A DNA stretch of 64,000 nt from contig NZ_CP023747.1 of the NCBI RefSeq assembly GCF_008704995.1, positions 1,948,501 through 2,012,500 of the forward strand, in the 5' to 3' direction. This DNA is from Streptomyces nodosus. Lineage in GTDB: Bacteria > Actinomycetota > Actinomycetes > Streptomycetales > Streptomycetaceae. Shown piece after piece: positions 34,775-43,256 of this stretch (position 1 is the stretch's first letter; every line of letters starts with the position of its first letter). Under the pieces are notes generated by a model that worked only from the letters and a program-made list of their open reading frames with translations, was not told the DNA's origin and made no database searches. Made by a program: the position numbers and the translations under genes.

Positions 34775-35383
34775 TCAGCTGCCGTCCCTGAGGTCCTGCG
34801 GCCAGTTCGGGCGGAACTCGATGTGGTCGAAGGTCGCCACGCATCCCTCGCCCATCGGTGACTGGGCCAGGAAGCCGACCAGCGCCGCGCCGGTCTCCTT
34901 CTCCCCGTCCAGGGTGAACAGGCGGACGAAGGTCCAGCGTTCCCCGTCGCGGGAGGCGTGGAAGGCGAAGGCCCGGCCTGTGCGGCTCACCCGGAGCCAC
35001 ACCGAACTCCCCTCCACGGTGAAGGAGTTGGCGTCGTCGGAGTGACCGCGGGTCACCACGGTGCAGACGGTGGGGACGTCCGGGGAGTACTCCAGGCACA
35101 GCTTGGCCCAGGCCCGTTCACCGACATGGACATAGAGGACGCCCGCGTCGAAGGTCGCGTTGAAGCCCACCGTGACCCGGGCGATCAGCTGGAAGTCGCC
35201 CTCCGGGGCGCCCAGCAGCCGGGGCGCGTCGGAGACGGACTCCAGGCTCTCGTCGGTGGGCGGAACGAAACGATCCTGCCGGGCACCGGCCCAGCCGGTG
35301 AGCACACCGTTCTCGTACGACCAGTCGCCGTCGGGTCCATAGGTGCGCAGGGGGAACGGGAGTTCGGGGAGTTCGACGTCCAT
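34775..35383 (-). CDS. DUF1349 concanavalin-like protein
   Basis: This 202-residue protein of the DUF1349 family has a beta-sandwich fold related to concanavalin lectins and glucanases. Typical segments are DFQLIARVTVGFNATFDAGVLYV, ERAWAKLCLEY, TVVTRGHSDDAN and FHASRDGERWTFVRLF. No signal peptide is visible, so it is probably cytoplasmic. The ATG at 35383 is chosen since the family begins there. The function of the family is not established; a sugar-binding or regulatory role is a guess. Confidence 0.8.
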   Translation of the reverse strand: MDVELPELPFPLRTYGPDGDWSYENGVLTGWAGARQDRFVPPTDESLESVSDAPRLLGAPEGDFQLIARVTVGFNATFDAGVLYVHVGERAWAKLCLEYSPDVPTVCTVVTRGHSDDANSFTVEGSSVWLRVSRTGRAFAFHASRDGERWTFVRLFTLDGEKETGAALVGFLAQSPMGEGCVATFDHIEFRPNWPQDLRDGS

Positions 35384-35479
35384 GGGGGGAAGTGTCTCAG
35401 GCCCGCGCCGCACGAGGGGCGTGTACGCGGCACGAGATCGCGAGAGCCGTACGGGATCCGGGCGGGACGCCCCGGACCG

Positions 35480-35508
35480 TGCCGCGCCCCGGGGGTTCCG
35501 GGGCGCGG
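35480..35508. terminator. Terminator after the aldehyde dehydrogenase gene
   Basis: An 11-base-pair stem, GCCGCGCCCCG at 35480-35490 and its complement at 35498-35508, with a seven-base loop. It lies just downstream of the leftward aldehyde dehydrogenase gene. Confidence 0.75.
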
Positions 35509-35538
35509 CGCGGGGGCCGTCACCGCGTCACGGTGCCG

Positions 35539-37068
35539 TCACCGCTCCAGGCGCCCGTTGAAACGCCGCGGCAGCCCGAGCGGGTTGTCGTCCCGCAGCT
35601 CCGGCGGGAGCAGGGCCTCGGGGGCGTTCTGGTACGAGACCGGGCGCAGCCAGCGCTCGATGGCCGTGCCGCCCACGGAGGTGGAGGTCGAGGTGGTGGC
35701 CGGGTAGGGGCCGCCGTGGTGCTGGGCGGGGGCGACCGCGACCCCGGTCGGCCAGGCGTTGACCAGGACCCGCCCGGCCAGCGGGGTCAGCTCCGCGAGG
35801 ATCCCCGCGCCGCGCCCCTCGCCCGCCGCCTCCCGCTCCGAGAGATGCACCGTGGCGGAGAGGTTGCCGGGAAGGCGGCCCAGGACGCTCCCGGCCTCGT
35901 CCTCGTCCTCGTAGCGCACGACGATCGTGAGCGGGCCGAAGCACTCCTCCAGCAGCAGGTCGTGCTCCCCCTCCGCCGTGAGCCGCTTCGCCGGGACGGT
36001 GAGGAATCCGGCGCTGACGGTGTGTTCGCCGCCCGCGCCCGCGGTGACCGGGGAGTCCACCTCGGGCAGCGCGGCGCGCTCGGCCACCCCGGCGATGAAG
36101 TTGTCGCGCATCCGGTGGTCGAGGAGGACGCCCGCCTCGGTGGCGCTGACGGCGTCGGTGAGGGCCCCCACCAGCCGGTCGCCGGCGGCGCCCGCGGGCA
36201 CCAGCACCAGCCCCGGCTTGACGCAGAACTGGCCGACGCCCAGGGTCATGGAGCCCGCGAGCCCGGCGCCGATGGCCTCGGCCCGCTCGGCGGCGGCGGC
36301 CTCGGTGATCAGCACCGGGTTGAGCGAGCCCAGTTCGCCGTGGAAGGGGATCGGCACGGGGCGGGCGGCCGCCGCGTCGAAGAGGGCGCGGCCGCCGCGT
36401 ACCGAGCCGGTGAACCCGGCGGCGCTGATCAGCGGGTGGGTGATGAGCTCGATGCCGGCCTGGAAGCCGTGCACCAGGCCGATGACGTCCCGGGGGATGT
36501 CGTGCCGTTCGGCGGCCCGGCGCAGCGTCGCGGCGACCAGCTCGGAGAGCGCGGGGTGGTCCGGGTGGGCCTTGACCACGACGGGGCAGCCCGCGGCGAG
36601 CGCGCTCGCGGTGTCGCCGCCGGCCACGGAGAAGGCGAAGGGGAAGTTGGAGGAGGAGTAGACGGCGACGACGCCCAGCGGCACCTTGTGGCGGCGCAGG
36701 TCCGGGATCGGCGGGGCCGCGGTGTCGTCGGGGTGGTTGATGACGACGTCGAGGAAGGCGCCCTCGTCGACGATGTCCGCGAAGGCGCGCAGCTGGTAGC
36801 AGGTGCGGGCGAGTTCGCCGGTGAGCCGGACCGGGCCGAGCGCGGTCTCCGCGTCCGCCGCCTCGACGAGCTGGTCCTTCGCGGTCTCCAACTGCTCGGC
36901 CGCGGTGCGCAGGAAGGCCGAACGGACCGTGCGGTCGGCGAGGGCGCCGCGCGCGGCGTGGGCCGCCCGGACCGCGGCGTCCACCTCCTGGGCCGTGGCC
37001 TCGACCGCGACCTGTTCACGCTGCTTCCCGGTTCGGGGGTCGACACTCCAGACTGGTGCTGCTGCCAC
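35539..37068 (-). CDS. Aldehyde dehydrogenase, 2-oxoglutarate-semialdehyde type
   Basis: This 509-residue NAD(P)-dependent aldehyde dehydrogenase resembles 2,5-dioxopentanoate (2-oxoglutarate semialdehyde) dehydrogenases, which finish the oxidative breakdown of uronates, aldarates and pentoses to 2-oxoglutarate. FHGELGSLNPVLI holds the catalytic Glu region and GQFCVKPGLVLVP the nucleophilic Cys; SSSNFPFAFSVAGGDTASAL is the cofactor-binding stretch typical of this subgroup. AAGGGA lies upstream of the GTG at 37068. It diverges from an IclR gene, and the operator between them suggests local control. The KdgD and DHDPS-type genes at 54-60 kb could supply its substrate; this link is inferred. Confidence 0.83.
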   Translation of the reverse strand: MAAAPVWSVDPRTGKQREQVAVEATAQEVDAAVRAAHAARGALADRTVRSAFLRTAAEQLETAKDQLVEAADAETALGPVRLTGELARTCYQLRAFADIVDEGAFLDVVINHPDDTAAPPIPDLRRHKVPLGVVAVYSSSNFPFAFSVAGGDTASALAAGCPVVVKAHPDHPALSELVAATLRRAAERHDIPRDVIGLVHGFQAGIELITHPLISAAGFTGSVRGGRALFDAAAARPVPIPFHGELGSLNPVLITEAAAAERAEAIGAGLAGSMTLGVGQFCVKPGLVLVPAGAAGDRLVGALTDAVSATEAGVLLDHRMRDNFIAGVAERAALPEVDSPVTAGAGGEHTVSAGFLTVPAKRLTAEGEHDLLLEECFGPLTIVVRYEDEDEAGSVLGRLPGNLSATVHLSEREAAGEGRGAGILAELTPLAGRVLVNAWPTGVAVAPAQHHGGPYPATTSTSTSVGGTAIERWLRPVSYQNAPEALLPPELRDDNPLGLPRRFNGRLER

Positions 37069-37118
37069 CGCGGGGTCCCTTCAGATGTTCTGCCGCATTT
37101 CCTACGTCATCCACCAAA

Positions 37119-37140
37119 GGTGTTCGATATGCTGAACACC
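37119..37140. promoter_or_regulatory. Palindromic operator candidate between the dehydrogenase and IclR genes
   Basis: GGTGTTC, eight bases, GAACACC: perfect seven-base arms in the 134-base gap between the divergent aldehyde dehydrogenase and IclR-family genes. GTTC/GAAC half sites are common for IclR-type repressors, so it is probably the autoregulatory site. Confidence 0.65.
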
Positions 37141-37202
37141 GTCTCTGATGATGAATACGCTGCTCGGAGACTATTTCCCGGCGAACGAAGGGGTCAAGGG
37201 CG

Positions 37203-37976
37203 ATGTCGGCAGGCGAGACAGGCGGCGGGGCGCAGGTCAAGTCCGCGGTGCGGACCGTGGAGTTGCTCGAGTACTTCGCCGGCCGCCCCGGCATGCACTC
37301 GCTGGCCGCCGTGCAGGAGGCGGTGGGCTATCCCAAGTCCAGCCTCTACATGCTGCTGCGCACCCTTGTGGAGCTGGGCTGGGTGGAGACCGACGCGACC
37401 GGCACCCGCTACGGCATCGGGGTGCGGGCGCTGCTGGTGGGCACGTCCTACATCGACGGCGACGAGGTGGTGGCGGCGGCCCGCCCGACCCTGGACCGGC
37501 TGTCGGACGACACCACGGAGACCATCCATCTGGCCCGCCTGGACGGCACCAATGTGGTGTATCTCGCGACCCGCCAGTCCCAGCACTATCTGCGGCCCTT
37601 CACCCGCGTCGGCCGCCGGCTGCCCGCGCACTCGACCTCGCTCGGCAAGGCGCTGCTGAGCACCTGCACCGATGAGCAGGTCCGCAAGCTGCTGCCCGAG
37701 ACGCTGCCACCGCTGACGGAGCACACCATCACCGACCGGGAGAAGCTGATCGAGGAGCTGCACCAGATCCGCGAGCAGGGCATCGCCGTCGACCGCGAGG
37801 AGAACACGCTGGGCCTGCGCTGCTTCGGGGTCGCCGTGCCGTATCGCACCCCGGCCCGTGACGCGATCAGCTGCTCGGTCCCGGTGGCCCGGCTGACCCC
37901 GGGCCATGAGCAGATGATCAAGGACGCGCTGTTCGACGCCCGGGACCGTCTGATGCTGGCCACACGGAGGCTGTGA
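37203..37976 (+). CDS. IclR-family transcriptional regulator
   Basis: This 257-residue regulator has an N-terminal winged helix at residues about 13-75 (VKSAVRTVELLEYFAGRPGM through KSSLYMLLRTLVELGWVE) and a C-terminal effector domain with LRPFTRVGRRLPAHSTSLGK and GIAVDREENTLGLRCFGVAV. These are the diagnostic IclR segments. The ATG at 37203 follows AAGGG. It probably represses the divergent semialdehyde dehydrogenase gene and itself through the site at 37119-37140, responding to a sugar-acid intermediate. Confidence 0.9.
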   Translation: MSAGETGGGAQVKSAVRTVELLEYFAGRPGMHSLAAVQEAVGYPKSSLYMLLRTLVELGWVETDATGTRYGIGVRALLVGTSYIDGDEVVAAARPTLDRLSDDTTETIHLARLDGTNVVYLATRQSQHYLRPFTRVGRRLPAHSTSLGKALLSTCTDEQVRKLLPETLPPLTEHTITDREKLIEELHQIREQGIAVDREENTLGLRCFGVAVPYRTPARDAISCSVPVARLTPGHEQMIKDALFDARDRLMLATRRL

Positions 37977-38114
37977 CACCGGGACATCCACGTCCCCGAC
38001 GGTCCGGGCGCGGCCCGGCGCCCCACCGCGACAGGCCCCGTCTTCGTGAGATCCCGGTGAGAAAACCGGGCGGCGGGGAACGCCCCGCTCGGTCCCGCTC
38101 GTCTCCGGAGCGGG

Positions 38115-39575
38115 ATGAACAAGACGATCAGACACGCGTCGGCCTTCATACTGCTTCTGGTGCTCGCTCTGCTGATCAGGGCGACCTGGGTGCAGTTCTA
38201 CGAGGGCAAGGCGCTCGCGGACGACAAGGACAACCGGCGGAACGCGATAGCGACCTACTCCGCGCCGCTCGGCAACATCATCGTGGGCGGCCGGTCGGTC
38301 ACCGGCTCGGCGCGGACCGAGGGCAGCGACCTCGCCTACCGGCGCACCTACACGGACGGGGCACTGTATGCGGCGGTGACGGGCTATGCCTCGCAGAGTT
38401 ATGCGCCGACCCAGCTGGAGGGCATCTACCAGGACCTGCTCAACGGCACGGACACCCGGCTGAAGACCGTCATGGACACGGTCACCGACCAGCGGGCCTC
38501 CCCGGGCAATGTGGTCACCACGATCGATCCGGCGGTGCAGAAGGCCGGGTACCGGGCGCTGGGCGGCAAGAAGGGGGCGGCCGTCGCGATCGACCCGCGC
38601 ACCGGGAAGATCCTGGCCGTCGTGTCGACGCCGTCGTACGACCCCTCCTCGCTCACCGACGCCGGCACCGCCGGGACCGCCTGGAAGCGGCTCACCGGCG
38701 ATGCGGACCACCCGCTGACCAACAGGGCGCTGCGCCAGCCGCTGCCGCCGGGCTCCACCTTCAAGCTGGTGGTGGCGGCGGCCGCGCTGGAGGACGGGCT
38801 CTACACCTCGGTGGACCAGAGCACCGACAGTCCGAATCCGTACCCGCTGCCGGACTCCACCAAGGTGCTGGCGAACGAGAGCGCGAGCGCCCCCTGTGAG
38901 AACGCCTCGATCCGGGTGGCCCTGCGCTACTCGTGCAACAACGTCTTCGGGAAGATGGCCGTCACCCTCGGCCAGGACAAGGTGCGGGCGATGGCCGAGA
39001 AGTTCGGCTTCGACGACGACAAGCAGGACGTCCCGGTGCGCGCCTATGCCAGCGTGTACCCCTCGCACATGGACGCTGCGCAGACCGCGCTCTCGGGCAT
39101 CGGCCAGTTCGATGTCACCGCGACCCCGTTGCAGATGGCCATGGTGTCCGCGGCCATAGCCAACGACGGTGTGCTGGTCTCCCCGCACATGGTGTCGCAG
39201 CTCACCGACAGCGGCGGCCGGGTGCTGAGCGACTACGACGACAGCCCGGGCAGCAAGCGGATCGTCAGCTCGTCGACCGCCGAGCAGCTGCGGTCCGCGA
39301 TGCAGACGGTCGTGGAGCAGGGCACCGGCGCCAATGCGCGGATCCCCGGTGCGACGGTGGGCGGCAAGACGGGCACGGCCCAGCACGGCGAGAACAACAG
39401 CCAGACGCCGTATGCCTGGTTCACCTCGTACGCCAAGTCCGGCACCGACGGCAAGGAGGTCGCCGTCGCGGTCATGGTCGAGCAGTCGGACGCGGCCCGG
39501 TCGGAGGTCAGCGGCAACGGGCTCGCGGCTCCGGTCGCCAAGGCGATGATGCAGGCGGCGCTGGGATCGGGATGA
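38115..39575 (+). CDS. Penicillin-binding protein, class B transpeptidase (PbpA-like)
   Basis: This 486-residue cell-wall transpeptidase has one N-terminal membrane anchor (ASAFILLLVLALLIRATWVQ), a small dimerisation region, and a penicillin-binding domain with STFK (S214-K217), SCN (273-275) and KTG (418-420). Spacing and length match the PbpA/FtsI-like proteins that act in growth or sporulation septa of Streptomyces. It stands alone after the IclR gene with a 138-base gap. No ribosome site is strong; AGCGGG lies just before the ATG. A hairpin follows at 39598-39630, and an IS701 element lies 20 bases beyond it. Confidence 0.93.
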   Translation: MNKTIRHASAFILLLVLALLIRATWVQFYEGKALADDKDNRRNAIATYSAPLGNIIVGGRSVTGSARTEGSDLAYRRTYTDGALYAAVTGYASQSYAPTQLEGIYQDLLNGTDTRLKTVMDTVTDQRASPGNVVTTIDPAVQKAGYRALGGKKGAAVAIDPRTGKILAVVSTPSYDPSSLTDAGTAGTAWKRLTGDADHPLTNRALRQPLPPGSTFKLVVAAAALEDGLYTSVDQSTDSPNPYPLPDSTKVLANESASAPCENASIRVALRYSCNNVFGKMAVTLGQDKVRAMAEKFGFDDDKQDVPVRAYASVYPSHMDAAQTALSGIGQFDVTATPLQMAMVSAAIANDGVLVSPHMVSQLTDSGGRVLSDYDDSPGSKRIVSSSTAEQLRSAMQTVVEQGTGANARIPGATVGGKTGTAQHGENNSQTPYAWFTSYAKSGTDGKEVAVAVMVEQSDAARSEVSGNGLAAPVAKAMMQAALGSG

Positions 39576-39597
39576 CGCGTCCCGCCCGGGACACCGG

Positions 39598-39630
39598 CGG
39601 TCCCGCGCACCACAGCGGTGCACGGGACCG
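39598..39630 (+). terminator. Terminator after the penicillin-binding protein gene
   Basis: CGGTCCCG-C-GCACC pairs with GGTGC-A-CGGGACCG around the loop ACAGC, giving 13 base pairs with one mismatch. It lies 23 bases after the stop codon. Confidence 0.75.
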
Positions 39631-39654
39631 TCGGATCGGGCGTACCGTCCCTAG

Positions 39655-41096
39655 TAGGGCTTGGTCAGCTTCACTCGTGAGTGGCGTGTCCGGTGGCGTC
39701 GGGGTGTCGTTGTGGGGGTGTGACACCTGGGGAGATGACCGAGGTCCGGGAGGACCTGGAGGCGTTCACGGCGGAGTTGTTCGACGGGTTCTTCCGCGCG
39801 GACCAGCGGCGCTGGGGGCAGGCGTATGTACGAGGGCTGCTGCTGGACGGGCGGCGCAAGTCGGTGGAACCGATGGCTGCCCGTCTCGGCGAGGACGGCA
39901 ACCGCCAGGCGCTGGCGCACTTCATCACCTCCAGTCCGTGGAATGCGGCCCATGTGCGGGCCCGGCTGGCCTGGAGGATGTATGAAGCGATCGGTCCGGA
40001 GGCACTGATCGTCGACGACACCGGCTTCCTCAAGGACGGTAACGCCTCTGCATGCGTATCCCGGCAGTACACCGGCACCGCGGGCAAGGTCACCAACTGC
40101 CAGGTAGGCGTGTCGCTGCACCTGGCCAACGACCGTGCCTCGGCCGCGATCGACTGGCGGCTGTTCCTGCCCGCTTCCTGGGATCCCGCCTCGCCGGAGA
40201 CGGATGCGGCCAAGGTCGCCCGCCGTCAGCGTTGCGGCGTCCCCGCCGACGCCGGCCATGTGGAGAAGTGGCAGTTGGCCCTGGACATGATCGACGAGGC
40301 CCGCAGTTGGGGCGTGGACGTTCCGCTGGTCGTCGCGGACGCCGGATACGGCGACGCCACCGCCTTCCGCCTGGCCCTGGAAGAACGGAAACTGGCTTAC
40401 GCCGTCGGCGTCTCCTCCCGGCTCACTGCTCACCCTGAACATGCGCAGCCGGTTACCCCGCCTTATCAGGGCATTGGCCGACCGCCGGTGGCGACGTATC
40501 CGGACAAGCCGATGACGGTGAAGGAACTGGTCATCGAGGCCGGCCGGCAGGCGGCCCGGCCGGTGTCCTGGCGCGAGGGTTCCCGGCCGGGAAAGGGGCG
40601 CAGTGGCTTCAAACGCATGTACTCGCGCTTCGTCGTCCTGCGCATCCGGCCCGCCGGACGCGAGATCCGCCAGGCCACCAAGGGCGCGGGGCTGCCCGAG
40701 CGATGGCTGCTGGCCGAATGGCCCGCCACCGAGCCGGAACCGGTGCAGTTCTGGCTGTCCAGTCTGCCCTCCGGCATGCCCCTGGCCTCGCTGGTCCGAC
40801 TGGCCAAGCTCCGCTGGCGCATCGAGCACGACTACCGCGAGATGAAACAAGCCCTCGGACTGGCCCATTTCGAAGGCCGCACCTGGAACGGCTGGCACCA
40901 CCACGTCACCCTCGTCTCGGCTGCCCACGCCTTCTGCACCCTGCAACGGCTGGCACACGACCCAAAAGACGCGGCGCAGGACTGAGCCTTTACCAAGTAG
41001 TCCGCGAGATGCAGACACTCCTCGCCCTCTGGATCGGCACCTGCCCCACCTGTCACCGCGACATACCCACCCCGATACCAACCTGACCAAGCCCTA
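39655..41096 (+). mobile_element. IS701-family insertion sequence, 1442 bases
   Basis: The element is bounded by 14-base perfect inverted ends (TAGGGCTTGGTCAG at 39655-39668 and its complement at 41083-41096). It is flanked by CTAG on both sides (39651-39654 and 41097-41100), the four-base target duplication usual for IS701. It carries one complete transposase gene. The right CTAG is shared with an adjacent MITE-like element. Both ends and the gene are intact, so the copy may be active. Confidence 0.9.
39720..40985 (+). CDS. IS701-family DDE transposase
   Basis: This 421-residue transposase carries the DDE triad regions LIVDDTGFLKDGNASACV (first Asp), LVVADAGYGDAT (second Asp) and RIEHDYREMKQALGLAHFEG (Glu), followed by WNGWHHHVTLVSAAH. 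The N-terminal EDLEAFTAELFDGFFRADQR and YVRGLLLDGRRKSVEPMA are typical of the IS701 group. I chose the GTG at 39720, preceded by GTGGGGG; an ATG at 39735 is also possible. The reading frame is complete. Confidence 0.92.
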   Translation: MTPGEMTEVREDLEAFTAELFDGFFRADQRRWGQAYVRGLLLDGRRKSVEPMAARLGEDGNRQALAHFITSSPWNAAHVRARLAWRMYEAIGPEALIVDDTGFLKDGNASACVSRQYTGTAGKVTNCQVGVSLHLANDRASAAIDWRLFLPASWDPASPETDAAKVARRQRCGVPADAGHVEKWQLALDMIDEARSWGVDVPLVVADAGYGDATAFRLALEERKLAYAVGVSSRLTAHPEHAQPVTPPYQGIGRPPVATYPDKPMTVKELVIEAGRQAARPVSWREGSRPGKGRSGFKRMYSRFVVLRIRPAGREIRQATKGAGLPERWLLAEWPATEPEPVQFWLSSLPSGMPLASLVRLAKLRWRIEHDYREMKQALGLAHFEGRTWNGWHHHVTLVSAAHAFCTLQRLAHDPKDAAQD

Positions 41097-41100
41097 CTAG

Positions 41101-41298
41101 TGCCCCGACAGGCAACGTTCGCCCCGTCGCGACGCCCGGCACGCCCTCTCGCCGCACCGGCCGCAAGCCCAAGTACGTCCAGTACGAGGACTTCCGGCCG
41201 GCACACCGAGAGCACGCTCCCCCACGCTCGACTGCGCTCGCGCGGGAGGTGCCCCCACGACGCCGCTCCTCCACGGGCAAACATTGCCTGCCGCGGCA
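41101..41298. mobile_element. MITE-like element flanked by CTAG
   Basis: This 198-base non-coding element begins TGCCCCGACAGGCAACGTTC and ends with the near-complement (TGCCGCGGCAGGCAATGTTT read from the right). The terminal repeats agree at about 20 of 24 positions. CTAG lies on both sides (41097-41100 and 41299-41302). No transposase is inside. The end sequence differs from the IS701 copy on its left, so it was probably moved by another element of the same target preference. Confidence 0.7.
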
Positions 41299-41323
41299 CT
41301 AGGACCGGCCGGGCCGGTGGGGA

Positions 41324-42115
41324 CTACTCGACGAAGTACGTCGGGTTCGGCAGCTTGAACTTCTTGTCGGCGTGGCCGCCGTCCAGGTCCGAGTACTGGT
41401 CGCCGAAGTTGGCGATGATGTCGTACCCGAGGGACTCGATGTGCTTGCGGGTGCCGGCCTTGTACTGCACGGTCGTGCAGGTCCAGGTGCCCGGGGTGGC
41501 GCAGGACTTCAGGTAGGACGGCGGGGCGTCCGCGTTCTTGAGGAACATGTGGGCGGCGTCGAGGTTGACGTTGACGCCGTTCTTCTTCAGGTTCTCGACC
41601 GCGGAGGCGCGCTGCGACTCCTTCAGGCCCGAGTTGTAGAAGATCTCGACACCCTTGGACTTGGCGTACTTGACGAGGTCCGTGGTGCCGGGGACGGCCG
41701 GGCGGTCCGCCTTCGCCACATAGGTGGCCCAGGTCGCCGAGTCGTAGGTGTAGTTGCTCTTCTTCTCGTAGTCGAAGCTGAGCAGCAGGGTGTCGTCGAT
41801 GTCGAAGACGACGGCGGGCTTCTTGCCCTTGGGCGTCTTGCGGACCGTCTTGTCGATGTAGTTCTTGGCGTCCTTCTCGATGCGGTCCAGGTCCTTGGCG
41901 TACTGGCTCTTCGAGGACGCCTGGTAGACGCCGTTCTTGTCGAGCGTGGCGCCGTAGTAGGTGTCGATGTCACCGACCAGAAGGCCGATGTTGTAGGGCT
42001 CGTGGGTCGAGTTCGCGGTCGACTGGCCGGCGGTGGCCGCGCCGGCCCCGAACAGGGCGCCGCCGGCCACGACACAGGCGGCGGCGAGGGATGCGATACG
42101 CAGTGGCTTGTGCAT
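41324..42115 (-). CDS. Secreted HAD-superfamily acid phosphatase
   Basis: This 263-residue exported protein has a signal peptide (basic start, then a hydrophobic stretch to about residue 30, ATAGQS). The mature part is a HAD phosphatase of the acid phosphatase class B type: VVFDIDDTLLLS is the nucleophile motif, IFYNSGLKES motif II, KHIESLGYDII contains the Lys region and ANFGDQYSDLDGG the acidic motif IV. In known SurE-like class B enzymes the second residue of motif II is Thr or Ser; here Ser follows Asn. It probably releases phosphate from organic phosphates outside the cell. Its start is 42115, and it follows the broken pectinesterase gene on the same strand. Confidence 0.87.
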   Translation of the reverse strand: MHKPLRIASLAAACVVAGGALFGAGAATAGQSTANSTHEPYNIGLLVGDIDTYYGATLDKNGVYQASSKSQYAKDLDRIEKDAKNYIDKTVRKTPKGKKPAVVFDIDDTLLLSFDYEKKSNYTYDSATWATYVAKADRPAVPGTTDLVKYAKSKGVEIFYNSGLKESQRASAVENLKKNGVNVNLDAAHMFLKNADAPPSYLKSCATPGTWTCTTVQYKAGTRKHIESLGYDIIANFGDQYSDLDGGHADKKFKLPNPTYFVE

Positions 42116-42295
42116 GGCTTGTTTTCTACGCGCGTCACACCCCTCGGCGCGAGCCCCTTTTGCCCAATTGATATCGCACGTACCGGAATAACAGATTCCG
42201 TTTCCCGAATCGTACGGGTCTCTTCACGGGCGCGCCCACGGCCGTCCTTCCTGGTGGGAACGGCGGGGCGGCGGCCCGGCGGTCGCCGGGCCACC

Positions 42296-42326
42296 TCCGG
42301 GCATCCCGGCCGGCGGGATGCCCGGA
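42296..42326 (-). terminator. Terminator at the end of the pectinesterase gene
   Basis: A 13-base-pair stem, TCCGGGCATCCCG at 42296-42308 and its complement at 42314-42326, with a five-base loop. It lies seven bases after the pectinesterase stop on the minus strand. Nothing else coding is seen between 42116 and 42332. Confidence 0.75.
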
Positions 42327-42332
42327 TTCAGG

Positions 42333-42592
42333 TCAGCACCCCCTCCCCCAGGGGGTCCAGCCGTCCAGATACACCTCGCGGGTGGCCTTTCGGGCCTGAG
42401 CGGCGGTCAGTTGGGGCCGGTTCTCCGGGACGGCGACACGGGCGCCGGGTCCCGTGTTGCGGTACTCGGCGAACCGCTGGTCCTGCCAAGGGTAGATGTC
42501 GGACATATTGGCATAGGGGGCCACTGCGTCGACACCCGCGCCGAGACGGCTGTCCCGGACGGTCAGCATCGGACGGGCGGTGGGGTCTTCAC
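42333..42592 (-). pseudogene. Pectinesterase, C-terminal fragment
   Basis: This piece encodes the end of a secreted pectinesterase: EDPTARPMLTVRDSRLGAG, then NMSDIYPWQDQRFAEYRNTG and ending LDGWTPWGRGC. The N-terminal part lies at 44882-45742 beyond the IS607-type element. When the flanks are joined (…CAC to GGTCGG… on the plus strand) the reading frame across the junction is restored as SSD-R-EDP, which is how I set the boundaries. The fragment has no start of its own. Confidence 0.85.
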
Positions 42593-42632
42593 CTGCTGGC
42601 CCTCGAAGTCGGGTAAGTGAGCGTAACCATGT

Positions 42633-43256
42633 ATGGGTGAGTGTCGTTGTCAAAGTGTGAATCTGACGGAATGGGCGAGGACGCAGGGCGTGCATCCGCA
42701 GACCGCGTATCGCTGGTTCCGTGAGGGAACGTTGCCGGTACCGGCTCAGCGGGTCGGGCCACGTACGATCCTGGTGGACATCGATACGAACGCCGCGCTT
42801 GAGGCCATTGACGGTCTGGGACTCTATGCCCGCGTCTCCTCGCACGATCAGAAGGCCGATCTGGAACGCCAGGTCGCCCGGCTGTCCGCGTGGGCAGCGA
42901 GTGCCGGTCACCGAGTCGTTCGCGTTGAGACGGAGATCGCTTCCGGGGTGGACGGCTGCCGTTCCAAGGCCCGGCGTCTGCTGGCCGACGCGCAGGTGAC
43001 CTGCGTGGTGGTAGAGCACAAAGACCGGCTCGGCCGGATGAACGTTGAGCTCGTCGAGGCCGCCTTGTCCGCGACGGGCCGTCGTCTGCTGGTGCTGGAC
43101 GACGGCGAGGTCGAGGACGACCTGGTGCGTGACATGGAGGACGACCTGGTGCGTGACATGGAGGAGGTACTGACGTCGTTCTGCGCCCGCCTGTACGGCC
43201 GCCGCTCGGCAAAGAACCGAGCGAAGGCCGCGCTGGAAGCCGCCGGACGTGGCTGA
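42633..43256 (+). CDS. tnpA: IS607-family serine recombinase TnpA
   Basis: This 207-residue serine recombinase has an N-terminal MerR-like helix-turn-helix (WARTQGVHPQTAYRWFREG) and the resolvase domain LYARVSSHDQKADLERQVA, with the catalytic Ser in the ARVSS segment and EHKDRLGRMNVELVEAAL further on. A 24-base tandem duplication (43113-43136 and 43137-43160) repeats the eight residues EDDLVRDM just before the C-terminal helix. The ATG at 42633 is listed; a GTG at 42657 matches the usual family start NLTEWAR better. It overlaps tnpB by eight bases. Confidence 0.88.
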   Translation: MGECRCQSVNLTEWARTQGVHPQTAYRWFREGTLPVPAQRVGPRTILVDIDTNAALEAIDGLGLYARVSSHDQKADLERQVARLSAWAASAGHRVVRVETEIASGVDGCRSKARRLLADAQVTCVVVEHKDRLGRMNVELVEAALSATGRRLLVLDDGEVEDDLVRDMEDDLVRDMEEVLTSFCARLYGRRSAKNRAKAALEAAGRG

